Source of the DNA: Porticoccus sp965660005 | Lineage (GTDB): Bacteria > Pseudomonadota > Gammaproteobacteria > Pseudomonadales > Porticoccaceae | Length of the DNA stretch: 25,223 nucleotides | Assembly: GCF_965660005.1 (NCBI RefSeq) | Contig: NZ_CBFHYF010000027.1 | Span: forward strand, 1 to 25,223 | Reading direction: 5' to 3' | Part shown: piece after piece, positions 7,790 through 16,363 of the stretch | How the letters are laid out: each line of letters opens with the position of its first letter | How positions within the stretch are numbered: position 1 is the stretch's first letter | The notes under the pieces: generated by a model | The model's input: only the letters and a program-made list of their open reading frames with translations | Told to the model about the DNA's origin: nothing | Database searches by the model: none | Program-made: the position numbers and the translations under genes

Positions 7790-8920
7790 ATGACAACTGA
7801 ACAAAACGCAGCTTTGAAAGCGACACCCCTTAAAGCCCTGCACCTGGAACTCGGTGCCCGGATGGTGCCCTTTGCCGGCTACGACATGCCGGTCCAGTAC
7901 CCGGCGGGTATTATGGCTGAACACCTGCATACTCGCGCTTCTGCCGGGCTTTTTGACGTGTCGCATATGGGGCAGGTGGTGATTGGCGGGGACGGGGCAG
8001 TGGCCGCACTGGAAAGGCTGGTGCCGGTGGAACTGGAACACTTGCCCATCAATCGGCAAACCTATGCGCTCTTTACCAATGCGCAGGGCGGTATACTCGA
8101 TGATCTGATGATCAGCCGCTGGGCGCAGGATCGCTTCTTTCTGGTGGTAAATGCTGCCTGCAAGGAACAGGATCTCGGTCACCTGGTTAATGCACTGCCG
8201 GGCTTTGCCATCGATTATCTGGAGGATCGCGGGCTGTTGGCCCTACAGGGACCGGCGGCGGCTGACGTGATGGCACAACTGGCACCGGAGGTTTGTAAGC
8301 TGGTGTTTATGAGCGGTTGCCGAGTCAGTCTCGCCGGTGCAGATTGTTTTGTTACCCGTTCCGGTTATACCGGAGAGGATGGCTTTGAAATTTCAGTCCC
8401 CGCAGATGCTACTGATGCACTGGCGAGAACGCTGCTGTCGTTTGATCAAGTCAAGCCCGTCGGATTGGGGGCTCGCGATTCACTGCGGTTGGAAGCCGGG
8501 CTCTGTCTGTACGGTCACGACCTGGACACCACCACCACGCCGGTTCAGGCGGGACTGCTGTGGAGTATCAGCAAGTCCCGTCGCCCGGACGGTGAAAAGG
8601 CGGGTGGCTTCCCCGGTGCCGAGGTGATTTTTAAAGAAATACAGCAGGGAGTTACTCGTCGTCGAGTGGGTTTGCAGATCGAGGGACGCGCTCCGGTGAG
8701 GGAGGGCACGGTGCTGATTGATGATGGCGGTCAGCAGGTCGGTGTGGTCACCAGCGGTGGTTTTGGCCCCACTTTGGAAGCGCCCCTGGCAATGGGCTAT
8801 GTCTCGTCGGCTTATGCGGCGGCGGGTACCCAGTTGCATGCACTGGTGCGCGATAAGCCCCGCCCGGTCAGTGTGATAAAAATGCCCTTTGTTCCCCAGC
8901 GCTACTATCGTGGTCAGTAA
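7790..8920 (+). CDS. gcvT: Glycine cleavage system T protein (aminomethyltransferase)
   Basis: This 376-residue cytosolic enzyme transfers the methylene group from aminomethyl-lipoyl H protein to tetrahydrofolate and releases ammonia. The N-terminal pattern LHLELGARMVPFAGYDMPVQ and then LFDVSHMGQ are signatures of GcvT. The folate-binding core includes YTGEDGFEISVP and GLGARDSLRLEAGLCLYGHD. The C-terminal barrel (about residues 280-370) ends in RDKPRPVSV. Length is normal for the family. GGCGGA precedes the ATG by about 4 nt. It is followed at 9034 by gcvP with a 113-nt gap that has no terminator, so co-transcription is likely. Confidence 0.96.
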   Translation: MTTEQNAALKATPLKALHLELGARMVPFAGYDMPVQYPAGIMAEHLHTRASAGLFDVSHMGQVVIGGDGAVAALERLVPVELEHLPINRQTYALFTNAQGGILDDLMISRWAQDRFFLVVNAACKEQDLGHLVNALPGFAIDYLEDRGLLALQGPAAADVMAQLAPEVCKLVFMSGCRVSLAGADCFVTRSGYTGEDGFEISVPADATDALARTLLSFDQVKPVGLGARDSLRLEAGLCLYGHDLDTTTTPVQAGLLWSISKSRRPDGEKAGGFPGAEVIFKEIQQGVTRRRVGLQIEGRAPVREGTVLIDDGGQQVGVVTSGGFGPTLEAPLAMGYVSSAYAAAGTQLHALVRDKPRPVSVIKMPFVPQRYYRGQ

Positions 8921-9033
8921 CGCGAAAAAAGTCATGTGGATTGGTGCAAACAGTCGCGCCAAAAAATAGTGGGATGCCCATCGTGCCATCCTGTTCAACC
9001 TGTCTATCAACCTCCGAACAGAGAAAGAATCCT

Positions 9034-11889
9034 ATGAAGTCATTGGCAGAGCTTGCTGGCAATAATGAATTTATCCGTCGACACACTGGTCCTTCCGGCG
9101 AAGATCAGCAGGCCATGCTGCAAGCCCTGGGCTATACCGATATGGCGGCCTTTATAGCGGCTGTGATTCCGGACAGAATTCGTTCTTCAAAACCACTGGC
9201 CCTTGCCGATGCCTGCACGGAGCAGGAGGCACTGGCTGAGCTGCGGGCCATTGCTGGCGAAAATCAGGTTTTTCGATCATTTATTGGCCAGGGTTACTAC
9301 GGTTGTTTTACCCCCAATGTGATTCTGCGAAATGTACTGGAAAATCCGGCCTGGTATACCGCCTATACCCCCTATCAACCGGAAATTTCCCAGGGTCGTC
9401 TGGAAGCCATGTTGAATTTCCAGACGCTGATTACCGATCTGACGGGTATGGATCTGGCCAGTGCTTCGCTGCTGGACGAAGGGACGGCTGCGGCAGAGGC
9501 GATGACCCTGTGTCGGCGCATGGCTAAATCAAAAAGCCGGGTTTTTTTCGTCGACCGACAGTGTCTGCCGCAGACGATTGAGGTGGTATGCACAAGGGCC
9601 GAACCCATGGATATCGAGGTGGTGATTGGTGATCCACAGGAGATTGCCAGTCAGGAATGTTTTGGCGTGCTGCTGCAATACCCCGGTGCTGATGGCAGTG
9701 TTGAGGATTTTTCCGGTGTGATTGAAACCGCTCACCAAAACAGGGCACTGGTGGTGATGGCGGCAGATATCCTCAGCTTGATGCTGTTGCAAAGCCCGGC
9801 CCGGTTGGATGCTGATGTGGCGATTGGTTCCACCCAGCGCTTCGGTGTGCCGCTCGGCTTCGGTGGTCCCCATGCGGCCTATATGGCAACCCGCGATGCT
9901 TTCAAACGTTCTCTGCCGGGTCGTTTGGTGGGTGTATCCGTGGACAGTCGCGGCAAACCGGCCTTTCGTCTGGCCCTGCAAACCCGCGAGCAGCATATTC
10001 GCCGTGAGAAAGCCACCAGCAACATTTGTACGGCCCAGGTGCTGTTGGCTGTAATGGCCAGTATGTATGCGGTTTACCATGGTCCGGAGGGATTGCGGCG
10101 CATCGCGGAACGGGTTCATTGTCTGACATCGATTCTGGCCGCTGGTCTGACCCGGTTGGGTTTTACCATCAGCAATCACAGCTTTTTTGACACGCTCACA
10201 ATTGCCAGCGGATCACAGACCGCGGAGATTTACCGCAAAGCCCTAGCCGAGGGGATCAATCTGCGGGTGATCGATCAACAACATCTCGGTATCTCGCTGG
10301 ACGAGACTACCACAGCGACCGACGTGGAGACCCTCTGGCAGTTATTTGATGCGAACTCTGAGCTCACCGTGGCCGACCTGGAAGTCACTGCCGGCAGTGG
10401 GCTGCCGCAAGGACTGTTGCGCACCGAGCCGGTCCTCACCCACCCGGTTTTCAACCGCTACCACTCGGAAACGGAAATGCTTCGTTATCTGCGCAAACTG
10501 GCCGATAAGGATATTGCGCTCGACCGGGCGATGATTCCGCTGGGTTCCTGCACCATGAAGTTGAATGCCACCGCCGAGATGATTCCGGTCAGCTGGCCCG
10601 AATTTGCCGGCATTCACCCCTTCGCGCCGGCGGACCAGACCGTCGGCTACCGTAAAATGATTGGTGAAGTGGAGGCCATGCTCTGTGCCGCTACCGGCTA
10701 CGATGCCGTGTCACTTCAGCCCAATGCCGGTTCACAGGGCGAGTACGCCGGGCTGCTGGCGATTCGCGCTTACCACCGGAGCCGGGGCGACAGTCATCGT
10801 AACATCTGTCTGATTCCCAGCTCTGCCCACGGCACCAATCCGGCCTCGGCGCAGATGTGTGGTATGCAAGTGGTGGTCGTGGGTTGTGACGAGCGGGGCA
10901 ATGTGGACCTTGCGGAGTTGCGTGACAAGGCTGCCCAATACAGTGATCAGTTGGCAGCCATTATGGTGACCTACCCCTCGACCCATGGTGTGTTCGAGGA
11001 GGGTATCACCGATATCTGCGAGATCGTTCACGAGCATGGCGGACAGGTCTATATCGACGGCGCCAATCTCAATGCCATGGTCGGGCTTTGCCAGCCCGGC
11101 CAGTTCGGGGGTGATGTCTCACACCTGAATCTGCACAAGACGTTCTGCATTCCCCATGGTGGTGGTGGACCCGGTGTGGGCCCGGTGGCAGTCAAGCAGC
11201 ATCTGGCGGAATTTCTGCCGGGCCACGGCTGCTTCAAGCATGACTCCGGGGTGGGTGCCGTGTCCTCTGCCCCCTGGGGAAGCGCTAGCATCCTGCCGAT
11301 TACCTGGATGTATATCAAGATGATGGGGGCGGGGGGGTTGAAGCAGGCTACGGAAGTGGCGATTCTCAATGCCAACTATGTGGCAGGGCGCCTGAAAGAC
11401 GGTTACCCGATTCTCTATACCGGCAGCAATGACCGGGTAGCCCACGAGTGCATCATCGATTTAACGGCCATCAGGGAGACCTCCGGAATGACGGTTGATG
11501 ATGTCGCCAAGCGGTTGATCGATTATGGTTTTCACGCGCCGACCATGTCCTTTCCGGTGGCGGGTACCATGATGATCGAGCCAACAGAGAGTGAGTCCAG
11601 GGAGGAACTGGACCGTCTCTGTGATGCCCTGTTACAAATCCGTGAGGAGATTGCTGCAGTGGAGCGCGGCGAATTCCCTGTGGATGACAACCCGCTGTGC
11701 GGCGCCCCCCATACCGCAGATGAACTGGTTGCCGACCAGTGGGTCAAAAGTTACTCTCGTGAACAGGCGGCGTATCCGCTGGCTTCACTCAGGGAAAGTA
11801 AATACTGGTCGCCGGTTGGCAGAATTGATAATGTCTATGGTGACCGGAATCTGATTTGTGCCTGTCTACCTGTATCGGAGTACATTTAG
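9034..11889 (+). CDS. gcvP: Glycine dehydrogenase (decarboxylating), P protein
   Basis: This 951-residue pyridoxal-phosphate enzyme decarboxylates glycine and loads the aminomethyl group on the lipoyl arm of H protein. It is the long, single-chain form: an N-terminal half (residues 1 to about 450) resembling GcvPA, and a C-terminal catalytic half resembling GcvPB. Lys702 in HLNLHKTFCIPHGGGGPG is the cofactor lysine, and the glycine-rich run after it is intact. DRAMIPLGSCTMKLNA is a further family signature. The frame is open back to 8941, but ATG at 9034 is chosen because it gives the standard N-terminus (SLAELAGNNEFIRRHTGPS). gcvH is not between gcvT and gcvP, and the next gene starts 36 nt after the stop. 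Confidence 0.97.
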   Translation: MKSLAELAGNNEFIRRHTGPSGEDQQAMLQALGYTDMAAFIAAVIPDRIRSSKPLALADACTEQEALAELRAIAGENQVFRSFIGQGYYGCFTPNVILRNVLENPAWYTAYTPYQPEISQGRLEAMLNFQTLITDLTGMDLASASLLDEGTAAAEAMTLCRRMAKSKSRVFFVDRQCLPQTIEVVCTRAEPMDIEVVIGDPQEIASQECFGVLLQYPGADGSVEDFSGVIETAHQNRALVVMAADILSLMLLQSPARLDADVAIGSTQRFGVPLGFGGPHAAYMATRDAFKRSLPGRLVGVSVDSRGKPAFRLALQTREQHIRREKATSNICTAQVLLAVMASMYAVYHGPEGLRRIAERVHCLTSILAAGLTRLGFTISNHSFFDTLTIASGSQTAEIYRKALAEGINLRVIDQQHLGISLDETTTATDVETLWQLFDANSELTVADLEVTAGSGLPQGLLRTEPVLTHPVFNRYHSETEMLRYLRKLADKDIALDRAMIPLGSCTMKLNATAEMIPVSWPEFAGIHPFAPADQTVGYRKMIGEVEAMLCAATGYDAVSLQPNAGSQGEYAGLLAIRAYHRSRGDSHRNICLIPSSAHGTNPASAQMCGMQVVVVGCDERGNVDLAELRDKAAQYSDQLAAIMVTYPSTHGVFEEGITDICEIVHEHGGQVYIDGANLNAMVGLCQPGQFGGDVSHLNLHKTFCIPHGGGGPGVGPVAVKQHLAEFLPGHGCFKHDSGVGAVSSAPWGSASILPITWMYIKMMGAGGLKQATEVAILNANYVAGRLKDGYPILYTGSNDRVAHECIIDLTAIRETSGMTVDDVAKRLIDYGFHAPTMSFPVAGTMMIEPTESESREELDRLCDALLQIREEIAAVERGEFPVDDNPLCGAPHTADELVADQWVKSYSREQAAYPLASLRESKYWSPVGRIDNVYGDRNLICACLPVSEYI

Positions 11890-11925
11890 TTGCGAAATAC
11901 CAGGTTGCAGAAAAAGAATAAAACG

Positions 11926-12564
11926 ATGTCAAGAGCCTCAATGTGGGTGTTTCTCACTCTGGTAATACCCTGCTTTGCTGCCAATGCCATTGATTTGAAG
12001 TTGTCGGTTGTTGCGCTGGATGCGTTGGCGGTGGAAGATGCTGTGGTGGAATTGCTGCCCCTGGACGCTGCCATGATGGCATCCGGTAACATTCAGAATG
12101 AGATGAGTCAGCAGGACCGCACTTTTATTCCTTTTGTCTTGACGGTGCCCAAGGGGACACCGGTCAATTTCCCTAATCTCGATCGCACCCGTCACCATGT
12201 CTACTCGTTTTCTGAGCCAAAACCCTTCGAACTGAAGCTGTATGTGGGAACGCCCCAGGAGCCGGTATTGTTTGACAAGCCGGGTGTGGTGGCGCTGGGC
12301 TGCAATATTCACGACTATATGCAGGCCTTTATTTGTGTGTCAGACAGCCCTCATGCCAGGGTAACTGATGCTGACGGTCAGGTGTCATTCGGTGGTCTGC
12401 CCGCGGGTAACTACCGACTCAGAATCTGGCATCCATGGCAAACCGGTGAGCTGCTTGAAACGGAGCTGAGCCTTCCTGTTGGTGGCGATTCCCCCCAGTA
12501 CCAGATAGGCATTGAACGGCAGAAAAAACCCTCGGCGCCTCCAGCCGGCTTTGGCGGACTCTAG
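11926..12564 (+). CDS. Periplasmic cupredoxin-like protein (annotated elsewhere as 'methylamine utilization protein')
   Basis: This 212-residue exported protein begins with a signal peptide: a charged start, a hydrophobic core WVFLTLVIPCFA, and probable cleavage after ANA at residue 21. A cupredoxin-like domain follows. His90 or His91 (RTRHHVYSF) and Cys126-x2-His129-x2-Met132 (GCNIHDYM) reproduce the type 1 copper ligand set with amicyanin spacing. The last 60 residues (VTDADGQVSFGGLPAGNYRLRIWHP) resemble a carboxypeptidase-regulatory beta-sandwich. An in-frame TTG at 11890 is rejected because it would spoil the signal peptide. The downstream GGDEF/EAL gene starts 7 nt after the stop. No methylamine dehydrogenase gene is present, so a role in methylamine oxidation is not supported here. 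Confidence 0.82.
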   Translation: MSRASMWVFLTLVIPCFAANAIDLKLSVVALDALAVEDAVVELLPLDAAMMASGNIQNEMSQQDRTFIPFVLTVPKGTPVNFPNLDRTRHHVYSFSEPKPFELKLYVGTPQEPVLFDKPGVVALGCNIHDYMQAFICVSDSPHARVTDADGQVSFGGLPAGNYRLRIWHPWQTGELLETELSLPVGGDSPQYQIGIERQKKPSAPPAGFGGL

Positions 12565-12571
12565 GCGACAT

Positions 12572-14893
12572 ATGCTCAACAGTTACCGAATCCGGCTGGT
12601 AATAGCATTCGTCGTGGTGCTGATGCTGGTGCAACTGGCTACGGCTGTGTTCGTCTTGAATGCGACTCACCGGGAGCAAATGCTGCAACAGCAGCAAACG
12701 CTGGATGTCGGTATCAATGTCTTTCGCGAGGTGCTCGCCAACCGTTCTTTGCAACTGAATAATTCTCTCTCGGTGCTCAGTGCTGATTTTGGTTTCAAGC
12801 GCGCCATTGCCACGGGTGAAAGCGATACCATTTTGTCCGTACTCGAGGATCACGGCAATCGTATCGGTGCAGATGCGGCGATATTACTGTCGCCGGAAGG
12901 CCGCCTGATCAGTTCCAGTATTGCCGACTTGGGGGAAGAGGATATCGAGGTCCTGTCGGAATTGACGGCCAGTATGAACGATGGCAGTGCGGCCAGAATC
13001 CTCAGTTTTGATAACGCCAGTTACCAGTTTGTGATGCAGCCTGTAAAAGCCCCTACCCTGATCGCCTGGGTCGGCATGGGGTTCGTCATGGATAGTCAGG
13101 TGGCTCAGCAGGCCAAGGCCATTACCGGTGTCGAGGTCAGCTTTATTAACAAGGACGGTAATGGCAGGTTTGCTGTTGAGTCTACTCTCGGTACGACCTC
13201 CCAGTCTGCCCTCCTGTCGCAGCTGAGTATGTTGCCTGAATTATCAGTAGAGGCGGCTGAAGGTTTTCCGGAGCATTATCTGTCCTATGCACTGAAACTC
13301 AACGGCAAGGCTGCCGACAAGTGGGTGGTGTTGCATCTTTCGAGCCTCAGATGGGAGCAGAATTACGAACATTTGCGCAACAGTATGCTGTCGATTTTTC
13401 CCGGTACACTGGCGTTATCACTGCTGGTTGCGGCCTGGCTGTCCGGCAGCCTCACCCTCCCGGTTCATACCCTGGTGGAATTTGCCCGTTTGATTGGTCA
13501 GGGACAGAATCCGCCACCAATCAAAGGTGCCCCTGCGGAACTCGCCGTGTTGGCCGATACCCTGACAGTTATGCGCGATAACACCGAGGCTCGCGAACGG
13601 GATCTGATCTATCAATCCACCCACGACAGTCTGACCGGGCTCGCCAACCGCTTTGCCGCCAAACGCATGCTCCAGGAAGCTGGTGACAGCCTGTCGGGCA
13701 CACTGGTGCTGCTGGATATCAAACACTTTCGGCACATCAATGACATGATCGGTTTTGCCAACGGAGATTCTCTGCTGGTGATGTTTGCGCGGCGACTGGA
13801 GACGATTACGCCAGCCGCGGATTTCCTGGCGAGACTTGACGGCGATGCGTTCCTGTTGCTGTACAAAAGTGGCATAACCGAGACGCTTCTTTCCCGTGCC
13901 ATCGATCAACTGGAGGCACCTTTCAGTATTCAGGATTCCAATATTTCGCTGAAAATCCGTGCCGGCATGCTCTCCCTGGCCGAGTATGGAGGAACGGTTG
14001 GTGTCCTGTTGCGGCGCATTGAAATTGCCTTGATGCAAGCCTGTTTGAACGATACCCGAATTGTTGCCTATCGCTCTGGTCAAGACGAAAAGTACCAGCG
14101 CGAACTGACCATTATCAATCAACTTGAACGCGGCCTGGAGCAGGGGCAGTTTTACCTGGTTTTCCAGCCCAAAGTGGATATTCAGAGCAATGTTTGCAAG
14201 GGTGCCGAAGCCCTCATTCGATGGAATCATCCCGAGCTCGGTCCGATACGCCCCGATGAATTCATTATGCTGGCGGAGCATACCGACAACATTGATTTGA
14301 TCAGCCAGTGGGTTTTGCGCCAGGCCATGGATCAGCTGGTAGCCTGGCAGAATGAAGGGCTGGGGTTGAAGCTGGCCGTCAACCTGTCTCCCCGCGATCT
14401 GGTCAATGAGGCTTTGCCGGGCCAGATTGCCCAAATGCTCGATGCGAGAGGTCTGGCATCTGAGCTACTGGCTATTGAAGTCACCGAGGGTGCTGTGATG
14501 AGGGATCCGATCACGGCAGTTGGTGTGCTGCAGAAATTCCGGGATCTCGGTTTGTCCATTGCCATTGACGACTTTGGTACGGGTCACTCCTCTCTGGCCT
14601 ACCTGAAAATGTTGCCGGTGGATGAAGTCAAGATTGATCGCAGTTTTATCAAGGACATGCTCACCAATACCCATGATGCGATGATTGTTGAAACCAGCAT
14701 TGCGCTGACCCATAGCCTGGGCTTCAGTGTAACAGCGGAAGGTGTTGAAGAACGGCAAACGATTGACGTTCTTCGTCAGCAAGGGTGTGATGTAGTGCAG
14801 GGTTATGTGTATTCTAGGCCACTGGAAGCCAGAGATTTTTACCATTGGTATGTAAAATTCAACCAACAGGATGGCGTTTCGCCGCCAACTTAA
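12572..14893 (+). CDS. Membrane-bound GGDEF/EAL protein, probable c-di-GMP phosphodiesterase
   Basis: This 773-residue inner-membrane signalling protein has TM1 at about residues 9-30, a periplasmic sensor region to about 270 (Cache-like fold suspected), TM2 at about 273-295 and a HAMP-like linker. The GGDEF domain follows, starting at THDSLTGLANR, then a C-terminal EAL domain. The GGDEF signature is degenerate: D423-G-D-A-F, which replaces the first glycine and the essential glutamate, so cyclase activity is unlikely. The EAL site looks complete: Glu546-Ala-Leu, NLSPRDL, EVTEG, Asp666-Asp667 (DDFGTGHSSL), the lysine in VKIDRSF, and AEGVE. It should hydrolyse c-di-GMP under control of a periplasmic signal. 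ATG at 12572 is preferred over one at 12512, which lies inside the preceding gene. Confidence 0.9.
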   Translation: MLNSYRIRLVIAFVVVLMLVQLATAVFVLNATHREQMLQQQQTLDVGINVFREVLANRSLQLNNSLSVLSADFGFKRAIATGESDTILSVLEDHGNRIGADAAILLSPEGRLISSSIADLGEEDIEVLSELTASMNDGSAARILSFDNASYQFVMQPVKAPTLIAWVGMGFVMDSQVAQQAKAITGVEVSFINKDGNGRFAVESTLGTTSQSALLSQLSMLPELSVEAAEGFPEHYLSYALKLNGKAADKWVVLHLSSLRWEQNYEHLRNSMLSIFPGTLALSLLVAAWLSGSLTLPVHTLVEFARLIGQGQNPPPIKGAPAELAVLADTLTVMRDNTEARERDLIYQSTHDSLTGLANRFAAKRMLQEAGDSLSGTLVLLDIKHFRHINDMIGFANGDSLLVMFARRLETITPAADFLARLDGDAFLLLYKSGITETLLSRAIDQLEAPFSIQDSNISLKIRAGMLSLAEYGGTVGVLLRRIEIALMQACLNDTRIVAYRSGQDEKYQRELTIINQLERGLEQGQFYLVFQPKVDIQSNVCKGAEALIRWNHPELGPIRPDEFIMLAEHTDNIDLISQWVLRQAMDQLVAWQNEGLGLKLAVNLSPRDLVNEALPGQIAQMLDARGLASELLAIEVTEGAVMRDPITAVGVLQKFRDLGLSIAIDDFGTGHSSLAYLKMLPVDEVKIDRSFIKDMLTNTHDAMIVETSIALTHSLGFSVTAEGVEERQTIDVLRQQGCDVVQGYVYSRPLEARDFYHWYVKFNQQDGVSPPT

Positions 14894-14897
14894 AATA

Positions 14898-15752
14898 ATG
14901 ATAAACAGCATGGCTGGTCCCGTTATCAGACGTATTTTTCCCCCCTATTCCTGACCATGGCCTGGAGCCTGGTTCACGCAGACAGTAGAATTGTGGCAAC
15001 CGGTGGCGCCTCCAATATAGAGGGCAGTGCTGGCGGCGGTGTCGTGCCCTGGGCCGTTATTAACGGCTATGGCAGCTCCGATGAATGGGCTGTCACCGGG
15101 ATGGCCACCGGCGTGTTTGTGGATGACTTTACGCTCAAGGTAATCGGGGCATCGGTAAGCTATGACAATCGGGTGGAGTTGTCCTTTGCCCGGCAGCGCC
15201 TCAAGTTGGACAGCCTTGGCGGTGACTTGCAGCAGGACGTCATCGGCCTCAAATACAAGGTTGCCGGCGAGTTGCTTTATACCACTCTGCCCCAGATCAG
15301 CGTGGGTCTACAGTACAAGGATGTCGATGACTTTTCATTGCCCTCTGCGGTAGGCGCCAGAGATGACAGTGGTGTTGATTACTACGTCGCCGCAACCAAG
15401 GTTTTTTTTGACGTACTGTGGGGGCGCAATATTGGTCAACGGCACACTGCGCGCCACCAAGGCCAATCAGGGTGGACTGCTGGGTTTTGGCAGTGAGCAC
15501 AACGATCGCTATCGCTACATGAAAGAAGCCTCCGTGGCGGTATTGCTAACCGATAATCTGGCCGTGGGTATGGATTGTCGGGAAAAACCCGATGAACTCG
15601 ATTTTGCCGGTGAAGACGATTGGCAGGACTTTTTTATCGGCTGGTTCATCAATAAAAACCTGTCGGTGGTTCTGGCCTATGCCGACCTGGGCAGTATTGC
15701 CGGATTTGACGATCAGAAGGGCTGGTACCTGTCCATTGAGGGTGCCCTGTGA
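14898..15752 (+). pseudogene. DUF3034-like outer-membrane protein gene, broken by two apparent frameshifts
   Basis: The translation matches what I recall of the DUF3034 family: beta-rich, about 280 residues, exported. Features are GSAGGGVVPWAVINGYG, VELSFARQRL, GARDDSGVDYYVAATK, NGTLRATKANQGGLLGFG and a closing GWYLSIEGAL. They do not lie in one frame. ATG at 14898 opens a signal peptide (MINSMAGPVIRRIF) that stops at once; adding one base in the T5C6 run at 14935-14945 joins it to SPLFLTMAWSLVHA-D. Near 15428-15434 the frame shifts again between GRNI and LVNG, fitting loss of an AT from an ATATAT run. Without repair the main open frames are 14957-15496 and 15363-15752. It may be a pseudogene or reflect sequence errors. 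The stop overlaps the globin start. Confidence 0.75.
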
Positions 15753-16186
15753 ACCGTGCATTGAGAAGACAGGCCAGGCCGGTTTTTTCCATCATCCTCG
15801 CTTTACTGCTCAGCGCCTGCAGCAGTCAGCCTGCCACCGTGTATGAGGGGTTGGGGGGTGAGCCCGGTCTGGCCGCGGTGGTGGATAACTTGCTGCAACG
15901 GATGGCAAAAGACGAGCAAATAGCCAGGCACTTTCATGATACCGATATTGCACTGTTTCGTGAGGGTTTGACGGAGCACCTCTGTGATGTGGCTGATGGC
16001 CCCTGTGAGTACGGTGGTGAGGGCATGAGGGCTACCCACAAAGGACTCAACATTACGCAGGCCGATTTTGATCGTCTGGTGCAGCTGTTGATCTATGCAA
16101 TGCAGGAGGAAGGCGTACCCATTGCGGTGCGCAATGATTTGCTCAAGCGGTTGGCACCGATGTACGGGGATGTGGTTTACCAGTGA
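15749..16186 (+). CDS. Lipoprotein group 1 truncated haemoglobin
   Basis: This 145-residue protein joins a lipoprotein signal (FSIILALLLSAC, lipidated Cys24; the next residue, Ser, favours the outer membrane) to a 2-on-2 globin. YEGLGGEPGL is the group 1 N-terminal motif. His97 in MRATHKGLNI is the proximal haem ligand. The CDVADGPC element (six residues between cysteines) is common in proteobacterial members and could form a disulfide outside the cytoplasm. By eye the B10 position, tyrosine in cyanobacterial GlbN, is leucine here. The start is GTG, and GTGA overlaps the stop of the DUF3034-like gene, so translation is probably coupled. Likely roles are oxygen, nitric oxide or redox sensing or detoxification; none is proven by sequence. 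Confidence 0.87.
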   Translation: MNRALRRQARPVFSIILALLLSACSSQPATVYEGLGGEPGLAAVVDNLLQRMAKDEQIARHFHDTDIALFREGLTEHLCDVADGPCEYGGEGMRATHKGLNITQADFDRLVQLLIYAMQEEGVPIAVRNDLLKRLAPMYGDVVYQ

Positions 16187-16363
16187 GGCGAAAAACCCCG
16201 TGTCACTGAGTTTTCCCTCTCTGCAGCATTGCCTCGCAGTCAAAAGGCGGTTGCCCTCGCCGATCAGATGACACATGCTGTAGGAGTCTGAGCTTAAAGT
16301 AAGCGGTCTGTCCGGCAAGGCAACTGTTCATGCTGAAAGGTTCACCTCAGGAAATAACGGCCC

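Noticed and set aside
11926..12564. Methylamine oxidation gene cluster
   Set aside because: The name is attached to this family by annotation habit; no mauA, mauB or mauG gene is present, and the neighbours are c-di-GMP and globin genes.
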